Of a stretch of 50,757 bases of DNA, positions 15,954 through 23,733 are shown in pieces. Under the pieces are notes generated by a model. The model had not been told where the DNA came from. It was given only the letters and a program-made list of their open reading frames with translations, and ran no database searches. The translations under genes were made by a program, and so were the position numbers. Positions within the stretch are counted from its first letter, which is position 1, and every line of letters starts with the position of its first letter. The stretch is taken from the NCBI GenBank assembly GCA_938042195.1, contig CALIRQ010000002.1, positions 1 through 50,757 of the forward strand, given 5' to 3'. Origin of the DNA: an uncultured archaeon (GTDB lineage Archaea; Thermoproteota; Bathyarchaeia; 40CM-2-53-6; CALIRQ01).

Positions 15954-16421
15954 TCAAGCGGCGGCGGGCTTGGCGGCGGCCTTCTTTTTAACCCCTACGG
16001 TCTTCCCGGTCCTGCCGGTCGTCCTGGTGCGCTGCCCCCTGACCTTAAGCCCCAGGGAATGCCTTACCCCCTTCCAAGACTTTAGGGCCTTCATGAGTTC
16101 TATATCAGACTTCACCTTGAGCATTAGATCCGATCCTATTAGGTGAAGATCCCTTCCGCTCTCCGGATCCTTCCGCCTGTTGAACAGCCTAGGCGGGATT
16201 CCAAATCTCTGAGGATCGGATGCTATGGATTCGATTTTTTGCACATCCGAATCCGATAACTGTCCAAACCTTATATCGGGCCTCAGGCCGGCGGCCTTCA
16301 GAATGGCGTTCGCGAAGCTGACCCCTATGCCCTTGATCTTGGTCAAGCCGTTTATCAGCCTCCTGTGGCCTTCGATATCGGTCCCGAGGACCCTCACTAT
16401 GTGCCTATACTCCCTCGACAT
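15954..16421 (-). CDS. rps13: 30S ribosomal protein S13 (uS13)
   Basis: A 155-residue protein of the 30S head that contacts 50S and P-site tRNA. The helix-two-turn-helix signature is present (INGLTKIKGIGVSFANAILKAAG region), as is the RGQRTRTTGRTGKTVGVKKK tail that enters the P site. An Ala/Lys-rich extension follows. ATG at 16421, first gene of the minus-strand ribosomal run, with a strong TATA box 40-50 bases upstream. Confidence 0.96.
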   Translation of the reverse strand: MSREYRHIVRVLGTDIEGHRRLINGLTKIKGIGVSFANAILKAAGLRPDIRFGQLSDSDVQKIESIASDPQRFGIPPRLFNRRKDPESGRDLHLIGSDLMLKVKSDIELMKALKSWKGVRHSLGLKVRGQRTRTTGRTGKTVGVKKKAAAKPAAA

Positions 16422-16460
16422 GACCTTTCGCCGTTCGGCTAGCTAAAAAGGGCCTTGAGC

Positions 16461-16471
16461 GCTTATTTAAG
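16461..16471 (-). promoter_or_regulatory. TATA box of the S13 ribosomal operon
   Basis: On the minus strand this reads CTTAAATAAGC, about 45 bases before the S13 ATG. A second AT-rich element (CTTTTAAATCC) lies about ten bases further upstream. It is the only good promoter before this long co-directional run. Confidence 0.6.
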
Positions 16472-16515
16472 GATTTAAAAGCCTCACGATCGTTGGAGCC
16501 CTAAGTCAATGGCGG

Positions 16516-16953
16516 TCATTGCGCCGGTTGGGCTCCCGCTTGTTTGGACTCCAGCTCCAATATCCTCGCCTTCGCCCGCTCGAGCTCCGATCTCGCCCCG
16601 GCGAGCTCCCCCTCGAGCTCTCTGATCCTAGCCCTGAGCTTCTCCGCCTCGGAGCTGGGCACATATGATGCCAATTTCCTTTCAAGCTCCTCGGCTTTGG
16701 ACTCGATCCTCAGGAGCTCGGACTTGGGGATTAGCTCCTTCATCTTCTCAGTCAGCTCGTTGATCTTGGCTTGGAGCTCCCCGACCTTGTCCTCATGCTC
16801 CGCCTTTGGAATCGATTCGCGCAACTTAGAGCGGAGTTCCTTCAATCTCTCCTTAAGCTTCTCGACCTCCGATGGCCTACCCCTTTTTGGCCTTCCGGCC
16901 CTCCTCTTCCTCGTGGGATCTTCACCCCCCGTTCTAGAGGCCTTCACCCTCAA
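16516..16953 (-). CDS. AT-hook and coiled-coil protein with proline-punctuated repeats
   Basis: A 145-residue protein of unknown function. Residues 15-28 are strongly basic and include GRPKRGRPS, which has the RGRP core of an AT-hook, so minor-groove DNA binding is plausible. From residue 29 to about 138 the sequence is an almost continuous heptad coiled coil. It is interrupted at regular intervals by similar breaks, SIPKAE (47), LIPKSE (74) and YVPSSE (97), giving repeats of roughly 23-27 residues. The C-terminus is Ala/Gln/Pro-rich. Start is TTG at 16953 or GTG at 16947; there is no clear ribosome site and an AT-rich region directly upstream, so the message may be leaderless. It is divergent from the riboflavin-pathway reductase. 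Confidence 0.75.
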   Translation of the reverse strand: MRVKASRTGGEDPTRKRRAGRPKRGRPSEVEKLKERLKELRSKLRESIPKAEHEDKVGELQAKINELTEKMKELIPKSELLRIESKAEELERKLASYVPSSEAEKLRARIRELEGELAGARSELERAKARILELESKQAGAQPAQ

Positions 16954-16954
16954 A

Positions 16955-16968
16955 ATAATAAGTATTAT
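16955..16968. promoter_or_regulatory. Inverted repeat ATAATA-AG-TATTAT in a divergent promoter
   Basis: A perfect 6-base inverted repeat with a 2-base spacer lies between the AT-hook gene (start 16953) and the reductase gene (start 17015). It touches the start of the AT-hook gene, where a repressor would block transcription. It may equally be part of AT-rich promoter sequence for either gene. Confidence 0.35.
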
Positions 16969-17014
16969 GATTTAGATGGCAATGATCGAAGATTGAGCGC
17001 ATTGGTGCCGCGAA

Positions 17015-17677
17015 ATGCGTAGGCCCTATGTGATAATTGGGGGAAACATGAGCGTCGATGGAAAGACGGCAACGGCGACCGGGGATGGATCGATTTTGGC
17101 CAGGAGCATGGGGGCGGAGCTCGTCCGAAGGTTGCACCTCTTAAGGAGCTCTGTTGACGCCGTCATAGTTGGGATAGAAACGATCATCAAGAACGATCCT
17201 CAGTTGACCGTGAGGGCCGTCGAAGGGAGGAACCCGACGAGGATCGTCTTGGATAGCATGGCCAGGACCCCCTTGGGGGCCCATGTGACAAATGTCGGGG
17301 AGGCCGGGACCGTCATATTCGTTTCGAGGAGGGCCCCAAGGGAGCGGATAAGCGCCTTGGAGGCCAAGGGCGTGAGGGTGGTGGAGTGCGGCTCGGATAG
17401 GGTGGATTTATCCATGGCGCTGGGGATCATTTCTGAAATGGGCCTGAAGAAGGTCCTGGTTGAGGGAGGGGGGAGGGTTAGGTGGAGCTTCTTCAAGGAG
17501 GGTTTGGTTGATGAGCTCTTCCTTTACGTAACCCCCCTCATAATAGGCGGGTCCACTGCGCCGACCTTCGTGGATGGGGAGGGGTTTAGGGATCCCAGGG
17601 AGGTCGTCCGCCTAAGGCTGGCGAGCTTCGAGGTTGTGGACGGCACCCTCGTCCTCAGATACCTAGTGGAGCGCTAA
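17015..17677 (+). CDS. arfC: 2,5-Diamino-6-(ribosylamino)-4(3H)-pyrimidinone 5'-phosphate reductase
   Basis: This RibD C-terminal-domain-type reductase reduces the ribose side chain of the early riboflavin/F420 pathway intermediate. The 220-residue protein begins RPYVIIGGNMSVDGK, the family start. It has DAVIVGIETIIKNDPQLTVR (substrate/NADPH region), RNPTRIVLDS, and the final VLVEGGGRVRWSFF with LVDELFLYVTPLIIGG. It lacks the deaminase domain found in bacterial RibD, as expected in archaea. ATG 17015 is used. Its stop overlaps the stop of the convergent TrpD-like gene by four bases. Riboflavin kinase and FAD synthetase lie about 27 kb away in the same window. Confidence 0.92.
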   Translation: MRRPYVIIGGNMSVDGKTATATGDGSILARSMGAELVRRLHLLRSSVDAVIVGIETIIKNDPQLTVRAVEGRNPTRIVLDSMARTPLGAHVTNVGEAGTVIFVSRRAPRERISALEAKGVRVVECGSDRVDLSMALGIISEMGLKKVLVEGGGRVRWSFFKEGLVDELFLYVTPLIIGGSTAPTFVDGEGFRDPREVVRLRLASFEVVDGTLVLRYLVER

Positions 17678-18822
17678 ACCTCCTTAAGCAATGCGTTCAA
17701 TTTGCTGAGGTCTCCGCCGCTAACGGCCACGAGCTCCTTCAGCTTCTCCAATGCCATCCCTGAGTCTATCGCGGCCTCCGATAGCTCGATGCCGTCCCTC
17801 AGGTCATCGCAGACATCCCCCACGTAAAGTATGGCCGCCGAGTTGATCAGTATCAAATCCCTCCGCGGCCCCCTGTCCTTCCCGGACAGGATCGCTAGGG
17901 CCTTGAGGGCGTTCTCCTTATGGGATCCCCCGGCGATTATATCTATTGGCCTCCCCCTCCTGATCCCAACCTCCTCCGGGGTCACCTCATAGGTCTCTAT
18001 CGAGCCCCCCCGCAATTCTGATACGATCGTCCTCCCAAGGTTGGAGAACTCATCGATCACCATGCCGCTCCCCTCCCCGAGGCCCATGGGGACGAGGGCC
18101 CTCTCGTATCCCATGCCCTTCAATATCTTGGCTATGAGCCCCGTTCCCCCGACTGCCGTGCCGCGCACTTGCCTCTTCAAAGAGAAGGGGTTGAGGGCCG
18201 TTGCGATCGCAAGCCTGAGGGAGTTCATGAGGGGAACTATGATCGGGAACGCCTCGCGATCCTTGAAGCCTATGAGGCGACTCATCCAAGGATAAGCGCG
18301 ATAGGAGGACCATACGACGGTCCCCGCCTCCTTCACGCACCTCTCGACTTCGGCAGGGGATAGATCCGTATTTATGCCGAGCTCAATGGATAGATCGATA
18401 GCCCCAGTCCTGGAGGAGAAGGATCTGGAGCCGCTCTTGAGGGCCATCGATCCGGCGGATGCAGCCACCAACACCGATGGGGTCGTTACGTTTATGGTTG
18501 GGATCGTATCCCCCCCGGTTCCTCCGGCGGTTACCATTGGCTTCGAGGCATCGAGGTTGAGCGCGACCGCCTTCGTCTCCTCCATGGCCAATGCTATCCC
18601 CATAAGCTCGCCCTCGGATAGGCCCTTCATGGAGAGGGCGCCGAAGAAGGCCAACGAGACTAGGTGGGCGTCGGGGGAGCCCTTCGAGAGGAGCTCAAAG
18701 ACCCACCGAGCGCAGGCCCTCGATTCATCCAACCCCAAGTCCTCCCTCCTCAAGAGCCTTTCGATAGCCTCCCTGAGCTCGTATATCCAGCTCCCAGCCC
18801 GCTCAGAGGTTTCCCGCTTCAT
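17674..18822 (-). CDS. TrpD-like nucleoside phosphorylase/phosphoribosyltransferase family protein
   Basis: A 382-residue member of the anthranilate phosphoribosyltransferase/pyrimidine phosphorylase fold family. The helical N-domain is followed by the PRPP-loop motif GTGGDTIPTINVTT, then SGSRSFSSRTGAIDLSIELGIN (compare TrpD KxGNRSxSSxxGxAD) and a metal-site DE in GSGMVIDEFSNLG. The segment that in TrpD reads HPAMK...VR and binds anthranilate is replaced by AYPWMSRLIGFKDREAFP, so the acceptor substrate is probably not anthranilate. No other trp gene is nearby. ATG 18822. The real substrate is unknown; a TrpD2-like or nucleotide-salvage role is possible. Confidence 0.75.
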   Translation of the reverse strand: MKRETSERAGSWIYELREAIERLLRREDLGLDESRACARWVFELLSKGSPDAHLVSLAFFGALSMKGLSEGELMGIALAMEETKAVALNLDASKPMVTAGGTGGDTIPTINVTTPSVLVAASAGSMALKSGSRSFSSRTGAIDLSIELGINTDLSPAEVERCVKEAGTVVWSSYRAYPWMSRLIGFKDREAFPIIVPLMNSLRLAIATALNPFSLKRQVRGTAVGGTGLIAKILKGMGYERALVPMGLGEGSGMVIDEFSNLGRTIVSELRGGSIETYEVTPEEVGIRRGRPIDIIAGGSHKENALKALAILSGKDRGPRRDLILINSAAILYVGDVCDDLRDGIELSEAAIDSGMALEKLKELVAVSGGDLSKLNALLKEV

Positions 18823-18852
18823 AGGCCCGCTTAGGGAATATATGATGAAAGA

Positions 18853-18866
18853 TAAGTTTTAACTTA
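18853..18866. promoter_or_regulatory. Inverted repeat TAAGTT-TT-AACTTA upstream of the TrpD-like gene
   Basis: A perfect 6-base inverted repeat with a 2-base spacer starts 31 bases before the ATG at 18822. It falls where the TATA box of that gene is expected, so it may be promoter, operator or both. The rest of the 285-base gap to aspS (18867-19107) holds no gene that I can see. Confidence 0.35.
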
Positions 18867-19088
18867 AAAACGAGTATTGATCCGAAGCCATTCGCCCGTT
18901 GGGGCTCCGCATTCCCGATCATCCCCGAGCAATTAAGGGAGATTTCCGAGCGGGGGAAGCTTGAAGCCGAGTGCGCTACACAATGGCCGTTGTAATCGGG
19001 TCCTCTCGCATTTGGAACGCGCCACCGTGAAGGCGCGCCAAGGGCCCTGAGGGATAGGTTTTGACCGTTTGATTTGACCCTCGATCGA

Positions 19089-19102
19089 CCTCCTCTCGGA
19101 GG
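19089..19102 (+). promoter_or_regulatory. Short hairpin over the aspS ribosome binding site
   Basis: CCTCC and GGAGG flank a 4-base loop (TCTC), and the second arm is the aspS Shine-Dalgarno sequence, five bases before the ATG. If the leader extends this far upstream, the stem would hide the ribosome site and could tune translation. Confidence 0.35.
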
Positions 19103-19107
19103 GCTCC

Positions 19108-20493
19108 ATGGCCATTCAAAACGCTAAAAAGGGGGTTGGTCCTACCTCCCCGCGACCTCCGATGGAAGCCGCAAAGAGCGCCCTCGAGGATCTGGGGAGC
19201 TGGAGGAGGACCCATTATTCGACCGATTTGTCGCCGGGGAGCGATGGGGAGGAGGTCATCCTCTTCGGGATCGTAGCCAGCGTGAGGAGGCAAGGGGCCA
19301 TAAGCTTCCTCATACTCTCCGATTGCAAGGGCCTCATCCAGATCGTGATCGATCCGAAGGTCGGCCAAGACATAGCCCAAAAGGCGAGGAGGCTGAGGAG
19401 GTACTCCTTCATTGGCATCAAGGGCAGGGCGAGGGCGATGGATAAAGCGCCGCGCGGAGTGGAGGTCGCCCCAACCGAGCTCAAGATCCTAGCCATCCCG
19501 TCGAAGGATCCGCCCTTCGACATGTTCGGCCGCAGGGTCCCGAGCTTGGAGAAGAGATTGGACATAAGGGCCGTCGATATGAGGAGGCCGCAAGTCAAGG
19601 CCTTATTCAAGATAAGGGATTCCGTGGTCAGGGGGATAAGGGCCTTCCTATGCGAAAGGGGATTCATGGAGGTGAATACTCCAAAGCTGATAAGCTCCGC
19701 CACGGAGGGGGGATCGGCGCTTTTCCCCATACTATATTATGATAAGGAGGCTTTCTTGGCCCAGAGCCCCCAGCTCTATAAGGAGCAACTCGTTGGCTCC
19801 TTCGAGAGGGTCTACGAAATAGGCCCGATATTCAGGGCCGAGAGGTTCAGCACCGATAGGCATTTGAGCGAATCCACATCGGTCGATGTGGAGATGGCCT
19901 ATGTGGATTATAATGACGCCATGGATCTGCTTGAGGAGCTCATCAAATATGTTGTGAGGAGGTCAAGCGAGGAATGTGGGGAGGAGTTCAAATTGATCGG
20001 AGTGGAGCCTATGGCCCTGAATGGGGCATTCGAGAGGCTCAGCTATGGGGAAATATTCGAGGACCTCAGGGAAAGGGGCGTGCCCATATCCTGGGGCGAC
20101 GATCTATCCGCCGCGCAGATCAGATCCGCGCTCGAGGGGAGGGGCGGCTTCTTCTTCGTGAAGGATTGGCCAACCAGATCGAAGGCCTTCTACATAAAGC
20201 CGAAGAGGGATGACCCAAAAATATGCGAGGGGTTCGATCTCTTCTTCGGATCCATGGAGATAGCCTCCGGGGGAACGAGGGTGGATTCCGGGGAGTTGCT
20301 CAGGTCCCGCCTGATCGAGAGCGGATTGAACCCGATCTCCTTCAAATATCACTTGGACGTATTCGATTACGGCATGCCCCCCCATGCCGGATTCGGCATG
20401 GGCTTGGAGAGGCTGCTCATGGTGATCACGAGGAGAGAGAACATACGGGAGGTGGCCTTCTTCCCGCGGGATCCATCGAGGCTGGTCCCGTGA
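19108..20493 (+). CDS. aspS: Aspartyl-tRNA synthetase, archaeal type
   Basis: A 461-residue class IIb synthetase. The OB-fold anticodon domain covers about residues 45-130, the catalytic domain the rest. Visible motifs are SPQLYKEQLVGSFERVYEIGPIFRAER (motif 2 area) and HAGFGMGLERLLM (motif 3). ATG 19108 is preceded by GGAGGG. The N-terminus is longer than usual by about 25 residues. In discriminating enzymes a conserved Trp follows the first OB-fold Gly (GWV); here the position reads GIV. With gatCAB directly downstream, a non-discriminating enzyme that also makes Asp-tRNA(Asn) is likely. That specificity is inferred, not shown. Confidence 0.95.
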   Translation: MAIQNAKKGVGPTSPRPPMEAAKSALEDLGSWRRTHYSTDLSPGSDGEEVILFGIVASVRRQGAISFLILSDCKGLIQIVIDPKVGQDIAQKARRLRRYSFIGIKGRARAMDKAPRGVEVAPTELKILAIPSKDPPFDMFGRRVPSLEKRLDIRAVDMRRPQVKALFKIRDSVVRGIRAFLCERGFMEVNTPKLISSATEGGSALFPILYYDKEAFLAQSPQLYKEQLVGSFERVYEIGPIFRAERFSTDRHLSESTSVDVEMAYVDYNDAMDLLEELIKYVVRRSSEECGEEFKLIGVEPMALNGAFERLSYGEIFEDLRERGVPISWGDDLSAAQIRSALEGRGGFFFVKDWPTRSKAFYIKPKRDDPKICEGFDLFFGSMEIASGGTRVDSGELLRSRLIESGLNPISFKYHLDVFDYGMPPHAGFGMGLERLLMVITRRENIREVAFFPRDPSRLVP

Positions 20494-20509
20494 AGGGAGG
20501 GGATGCGGG

Positions 20510-20797
20510 ATGGGGGAAAGGATAACCCTGGAGGATCTGGAGCGGCTCTGCTGGCTCTCAAGGTTGCGCCTCTCCCAAGAGGAGAAGGTGGCGTTCCTGG
20601 GCCAGTTGAACAAGATATTGGATTACTTCGAGAGGATAGATGAGGTCGATGTCGAGGGGATCCCCCCGACACATCACGTCATAGACCTAACTAACGTCCT
20701 GAGGGAGGACGAGGTGGAGGAGCCTCAGCCAGATGAGGTACTCGAGCTCGCTCCCCGAAGAAGGGGTAGGTACATATTGGCACCGAGGATCTTGTGA
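20510..20797 (+). CDS. gatC: Asp/Glu-tRNA amidotransferase subunit C
   Basis: A 95-residue subunit that stabilises the GatA-GatB interface of the tRNA-dependent amidotransferase. Family features are the helical LEDLERLCWLSRLRLSQEE start, QLNKILDYFERIDEVDVEGIPP, and the extended tail with LREDEVEEP and a closing RRRGRYILAPRIL. ATG 20510 with a G-rich stretch before it. It lies 16 bases after aspS, and its end lies ten bases before gatA. Confidence 0.94.
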   Translation: MGERITLEDLERLCWLSRLRLSQEEKVAFLGQLNKILDYFERIDEVDVEGIPPTHHVIDLTNVLREDEVEEPQPDEVLELAPRRRGRYILAPRIL

Positions 20798-20807
20798 GGT
20801 GGGCTGG

Positions 20808-22205
20808 GTGCTCCCGAGATCCGCCATCGAAACGAGGGAGGAGCTGGCCGGCGGCGCATCGGTCGAGGAATACGTCCTCTCCCTCCTGGAGAGGATAAGG
20901 AGGGAGGATCCCAAGATCAATTCCTTCATAACGATCTGCGATGGGCCTGCGATAGAGGCCGCCAAGGCCCTCGATAGAAAGCGAAGGGAGGGGGGAAAGC
21001 TTGGGCCGCTCTTCGGCTTGGCCGTGGCGGTTAAGGATAACATATGCACCAAGGGTGTGAGGACGACGTGCGGCTCGAGGATGCTCGAGGGCTTCGTGCC
21101 CCCTTACGACGCAACCGTCATAAGGAGGTTGAAGGGAGCCGATGCCATAGTGATCGGCAAGACCAATATGGATGAGTTCGCCATGGGCTCCTCCACCGAG
21201 AACAGCTATTTCGGGCCCACGAGGAATCCCCTGGATCCCGAGAGGGTTGCTGGAGGATCTTCCGGCGGGAGCGCGGCCGCGGTGGCCAGCGCCTTCGCTC
21301 CGTTAGCCCTTGGCTCGGATACGGGCGGCTCCGTCCGATGTCCGGCGAGCTTCTGCTCAATCGTCGGCCTGAAGCCCACCTATGGCACCGTGAGCAGGTA
21401 TGGACTGATATCCTACGCAAATAGCTTGGAGCAGATAGGGCCTATGGCCTCGAACATCGGGGATTGCGAGCTCCTATTCGATGTCATAAGGGGATATGAT
21501 CCGAGGGATAATACATCATTGCCCCAAAAGCGCGTGGAGATCGGAGAGGGGGGACTCAGGATAGGGGTTCCGAAGGAGTTCTTCATGGAAGGGGTACAGG
21601 AGGCCGTGGAGAAATGCGTGCGGGATTTCTTGGACAAGATGGGGAGCCTCGTGGAGGTCGAAGAAATAAGCCTTCCGAGCTTGGCGTACGCCCTGCCCAC
21701 CTATTATATAATAGCCATGTCGGAGGCCAGCTCGAATTTGGCGAGATATGATGGCATCAGATATGGCCTAAGGGGGGAGGACGGATCGGATTGGAACGAA
21801 ACCTATTGCAATAACAGAGGCATGGGATTTGGACAAGAGGTCAAGAGGAGGATAATCCTCGGGACATATGCCCTCTCCGCCGGCTATAGGAATAGGTACT
21901 ACATAAGGGCTCAGAAGATCAGGACCTTGATAAGGGAGGACTTTGAGAGGGCCTTTAAGGAGTTCGACCTGATAGCGGGGCCGACGATGCCCGTGCTCCC
22001 CTTTAGGATCGGAGAGAAACTGGATCCTGTGGAGGTATATATGTGCGATATCGAAACCGTCCCAGCCAATTTGGCGGGGATTCCGGCGATCTCGGTCCCG
22101 TGCGGGATGTCCCAAGGGCTACCAGTTGGATTGCAATTGATGGCGCCCCCATTTGGGGAGGAACTCCTCTTCAGGGCTGGGAGGATCGTTGAGGAGCTCG
22201 CGTGA
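20808..22205 (+). CDS. gatA: Asp/Glu-tRNA amidotransferase subunit A (amidase)
   Basis: The glutaminase subunit releases ammonia for amidation of mischarged tRNA. Amidase-signature catalytic residues are all in place: Lys in VAVKDNI, the cis-Ser in GSDTGGSVRCPA and the nucleophile Ser in AGGSSGGSAAAVAS. The frame is open further upstream inside gatC, so the start must be chosen. GTG 20808 has GAGGTG five bases before it and gives a 465-residue protein with a normal N-terminus; GTG 20799 is the alternative. It is followed by gatB after four bases. Confidence 0.94.
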   Translation: MLPRSAIETREELAGGASVEEYVLSLLERIRREDPKINSFITICDGPAIEAAKALDRKRREGGKLGPLFGLAVAVKDNICTKGVRTTCGSRMLEGFVPPYDATVIRRLKGADAIVIGKTNMDEFAMGSSTENSYFGPTRNPLDPERVAGGSSGGSAAAVASAFAPLALGSDTGGSVRCPASFCSIVGLKPTYGTVSRYGLISYANSLEQIGPMASNIGDCELLFDVIRGYDPRDNTSLPQKRVEIGEGGLRIGVPKEFFMEGVQEAVEKCVRDFLDKMGSLVEVEEISLPSLAYALPTYYIIAMSEASSNLARYDGIRYGLRGEDGSDWNETYCNNRGMGFGQEVKRRIILGTYALSAGYRNRYYIRAQKIRTLIREDFERAFKEFDLIAGPTMPVLPFRIGEKLDPVEVYMCDIETVPANLAGIPAISVPCGMSQGLPVGLQLMAPPFGEELLFRAGRIVEELA

Positions 22206-22209
22206 ATCG

Positions 22210-23673
22210 GTGAGCGCGGGATTGGCCGAGGTGCCCATAAGGATAGGCTTGGAGATACATTGCCAGCTGACCAATCTCAGGACGAAGTTGTTCTGCGGAT
22301 GCCCCGCGGATTACAGAGGCTCCCCGCCGAATACGCATATCTGCCCCATCTGCATGGGGCTCCCCGGATCGTTGCCCTCGCCGAATAAAAAGGCCATAGA
22401 GGACGGCGTGGCGGTCGCCATAGCGCTGAACTCGGAGATATCCAAGAGGATGACCTTCTTCAGGAAGAACTACTTCTATCCGGATCTGCCGAAGAACTTC
22501 CAGATAAGCCAATACGATGGAGGAGGGGGGGTTCCCTTGGCGAGGGGCGGATACCTCCACATAGAGGGTGGGAAGAGAATAAGGATAAGGAGGATACAGA
22601 TCGAGGAGGATCCGGCCAAGTTGGCATATGAGGGCACCATAGATGATTCCACGGCCACCCTAGTCGACAACAACAGGGCCGGGGTCGCCCTTTTGGAGAT
22701 AGTCACCGAGCCGGATATGGAGGATCCGAAGGAGGCTAGGGCGTTCCTGGAAAAGCTTAGGGGGATCTTGGAATGCCTAGGCGTTTCCAACGGGGAGCTA
22801 GAGGGCGCCATGAGGTGCGATGCGAACATATCGCTCGGCGGGGGGACTAGGGTTGAGATAAAGAACATATCGAGCTTCAAGGAGGTGGAGAGGGCCCTTA
22901 CATTCGAGATAACGAGGCAGAGGCAATTGCTGGCCAGGGACATCGAGGTAAGGCGAGAGACGAGGCATTGGGACGATGTGAGAAGGATAACGGTATCCCT
23001 CAGGGCCAAGGAGGAGGAAGAGGATTATAGATACTTCCCCGAGCCCGATATAGTTCCGATAGAGATATCCGAGGATTTCATAGAAGGGATAAGGAAGCGA
23101 TTGCCGGAGCTCCCGGATCAAAGAAGGGAGAGGTACATAAGGCAGTTCGGCCTGCAGGAGCACAACGCGGAGCTCATAAGCTCCGATAACGCCCTTTCGA
23201 AGCTCTTCGAGGAATGCGTTAGAATGGGCGGCGATCCGATCGAGGTGAGCAACTGGCTGGTTGGGGATTTGATATCGTTCACGAGGGAGTTGGGGATGGA
23301 GCTAACCGATCCGCGGGTCAGCCCAAGTAAGATAGTCGAATTGGTGAAGTTGATAAGATCGGGGTCGATAAGCACGAAGATCGCGAAGGAGGTGCTTATG
23401 GAATCGCTGAGGTCCGATGAATCGCCGGAGGATATCGTCAAGAGGAGGGGTCTGCTTAAGATCTCCGACGAGGCCTTGCTGCGGGACGTCGTCGAGGAGG
23501 TCTTCACGGAGAACGAGAAGGCCGTCAGGGAGGCCCTGCACGATGAAGATGTGGTGAACTTCCTCATAGGCCAAGTGATGAGGAAGACCAAGGGCAAGGC
23601 CGATCCAAACCTGACGTATGAGATCGTCAAGGGAAGCCTCGAAAGGATTAAGGGCGGAGCGCCCGACTCGTGA
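22210..23673 (+). CDS. gatB: Asp/Glu-tRNA amidotransferase subunit B
   Basis: The tRNA-binding and kinase subunit that activates the mischarged acyl group and amidates it. The 487-residue protein has the IGLEIHCQL start, zinc-site cysteines in KLFCGCPADYRG and THICPICMGLPG, the FYPDLPKNFQISQYD segment, EGAMRCDANISL and the helical YqeY-like tail. GTG 22210 follows the gatA stop by four bases; a longer frame upstream overlaps gatA and is rejected. GatB rather than the archaeal GatD/GatE pair points to Asn-tRNA formation, since archaea use GatDE for Gln. Confidence 0.95.
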   Translation: MSAGLAEVPIRIGLEIHCQLTNLRTKLFCGCPADYRGSPPNTHICPICMGLPGSLPSPNKKAIEDGVAVAIALNSEISKRMTFFRKNYFYPDLPKNFQISQYDGGGGVPLARGGYLHIEGGKRIRIRRIQIEEDPAKLAYEGTIDDSTATLVDNNRAGVALLEIVTEPDMEDPKEARAFLEKLRGILECLGVSNGELEGAMRCDANISLGGGTRVEIKNISSFKEVERALTFEITRQRQLLARDIEVRRETRHWDDVRRITVSLRAKEEEEDYRYFPEPDIVPIEISEDFIEGIRKRLPELPDQRRERYIRQFGLQEHNAELISSDNALSKLFEECVRMGGDPIEVSNWLVGDLISFTRELGMELTDPRVSPSKIVELVKLIRSGSISTKIAKEVLMESLRSDESPEDIVKRRGLLKISDEALLRDVVEEVFTENEKAVREALHDEDVVNFLIGQVMRKTKGKADPNLTYEIVKGSLERIKGGAPDS

Positions 23674-23733
23674 GGGAAATCGAGGGATCGATCGCATGCG
23701 CCTAGTGCTTTGAGCAAGCCGGCATTGGATGGA

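Noticed and set aside
18843-18850. C-box-like ATGATGA, possible C/D box RNA
   Set aside because: No D box or guide spacing follows, and it overlaps the promoter of the TrpD-like gene.
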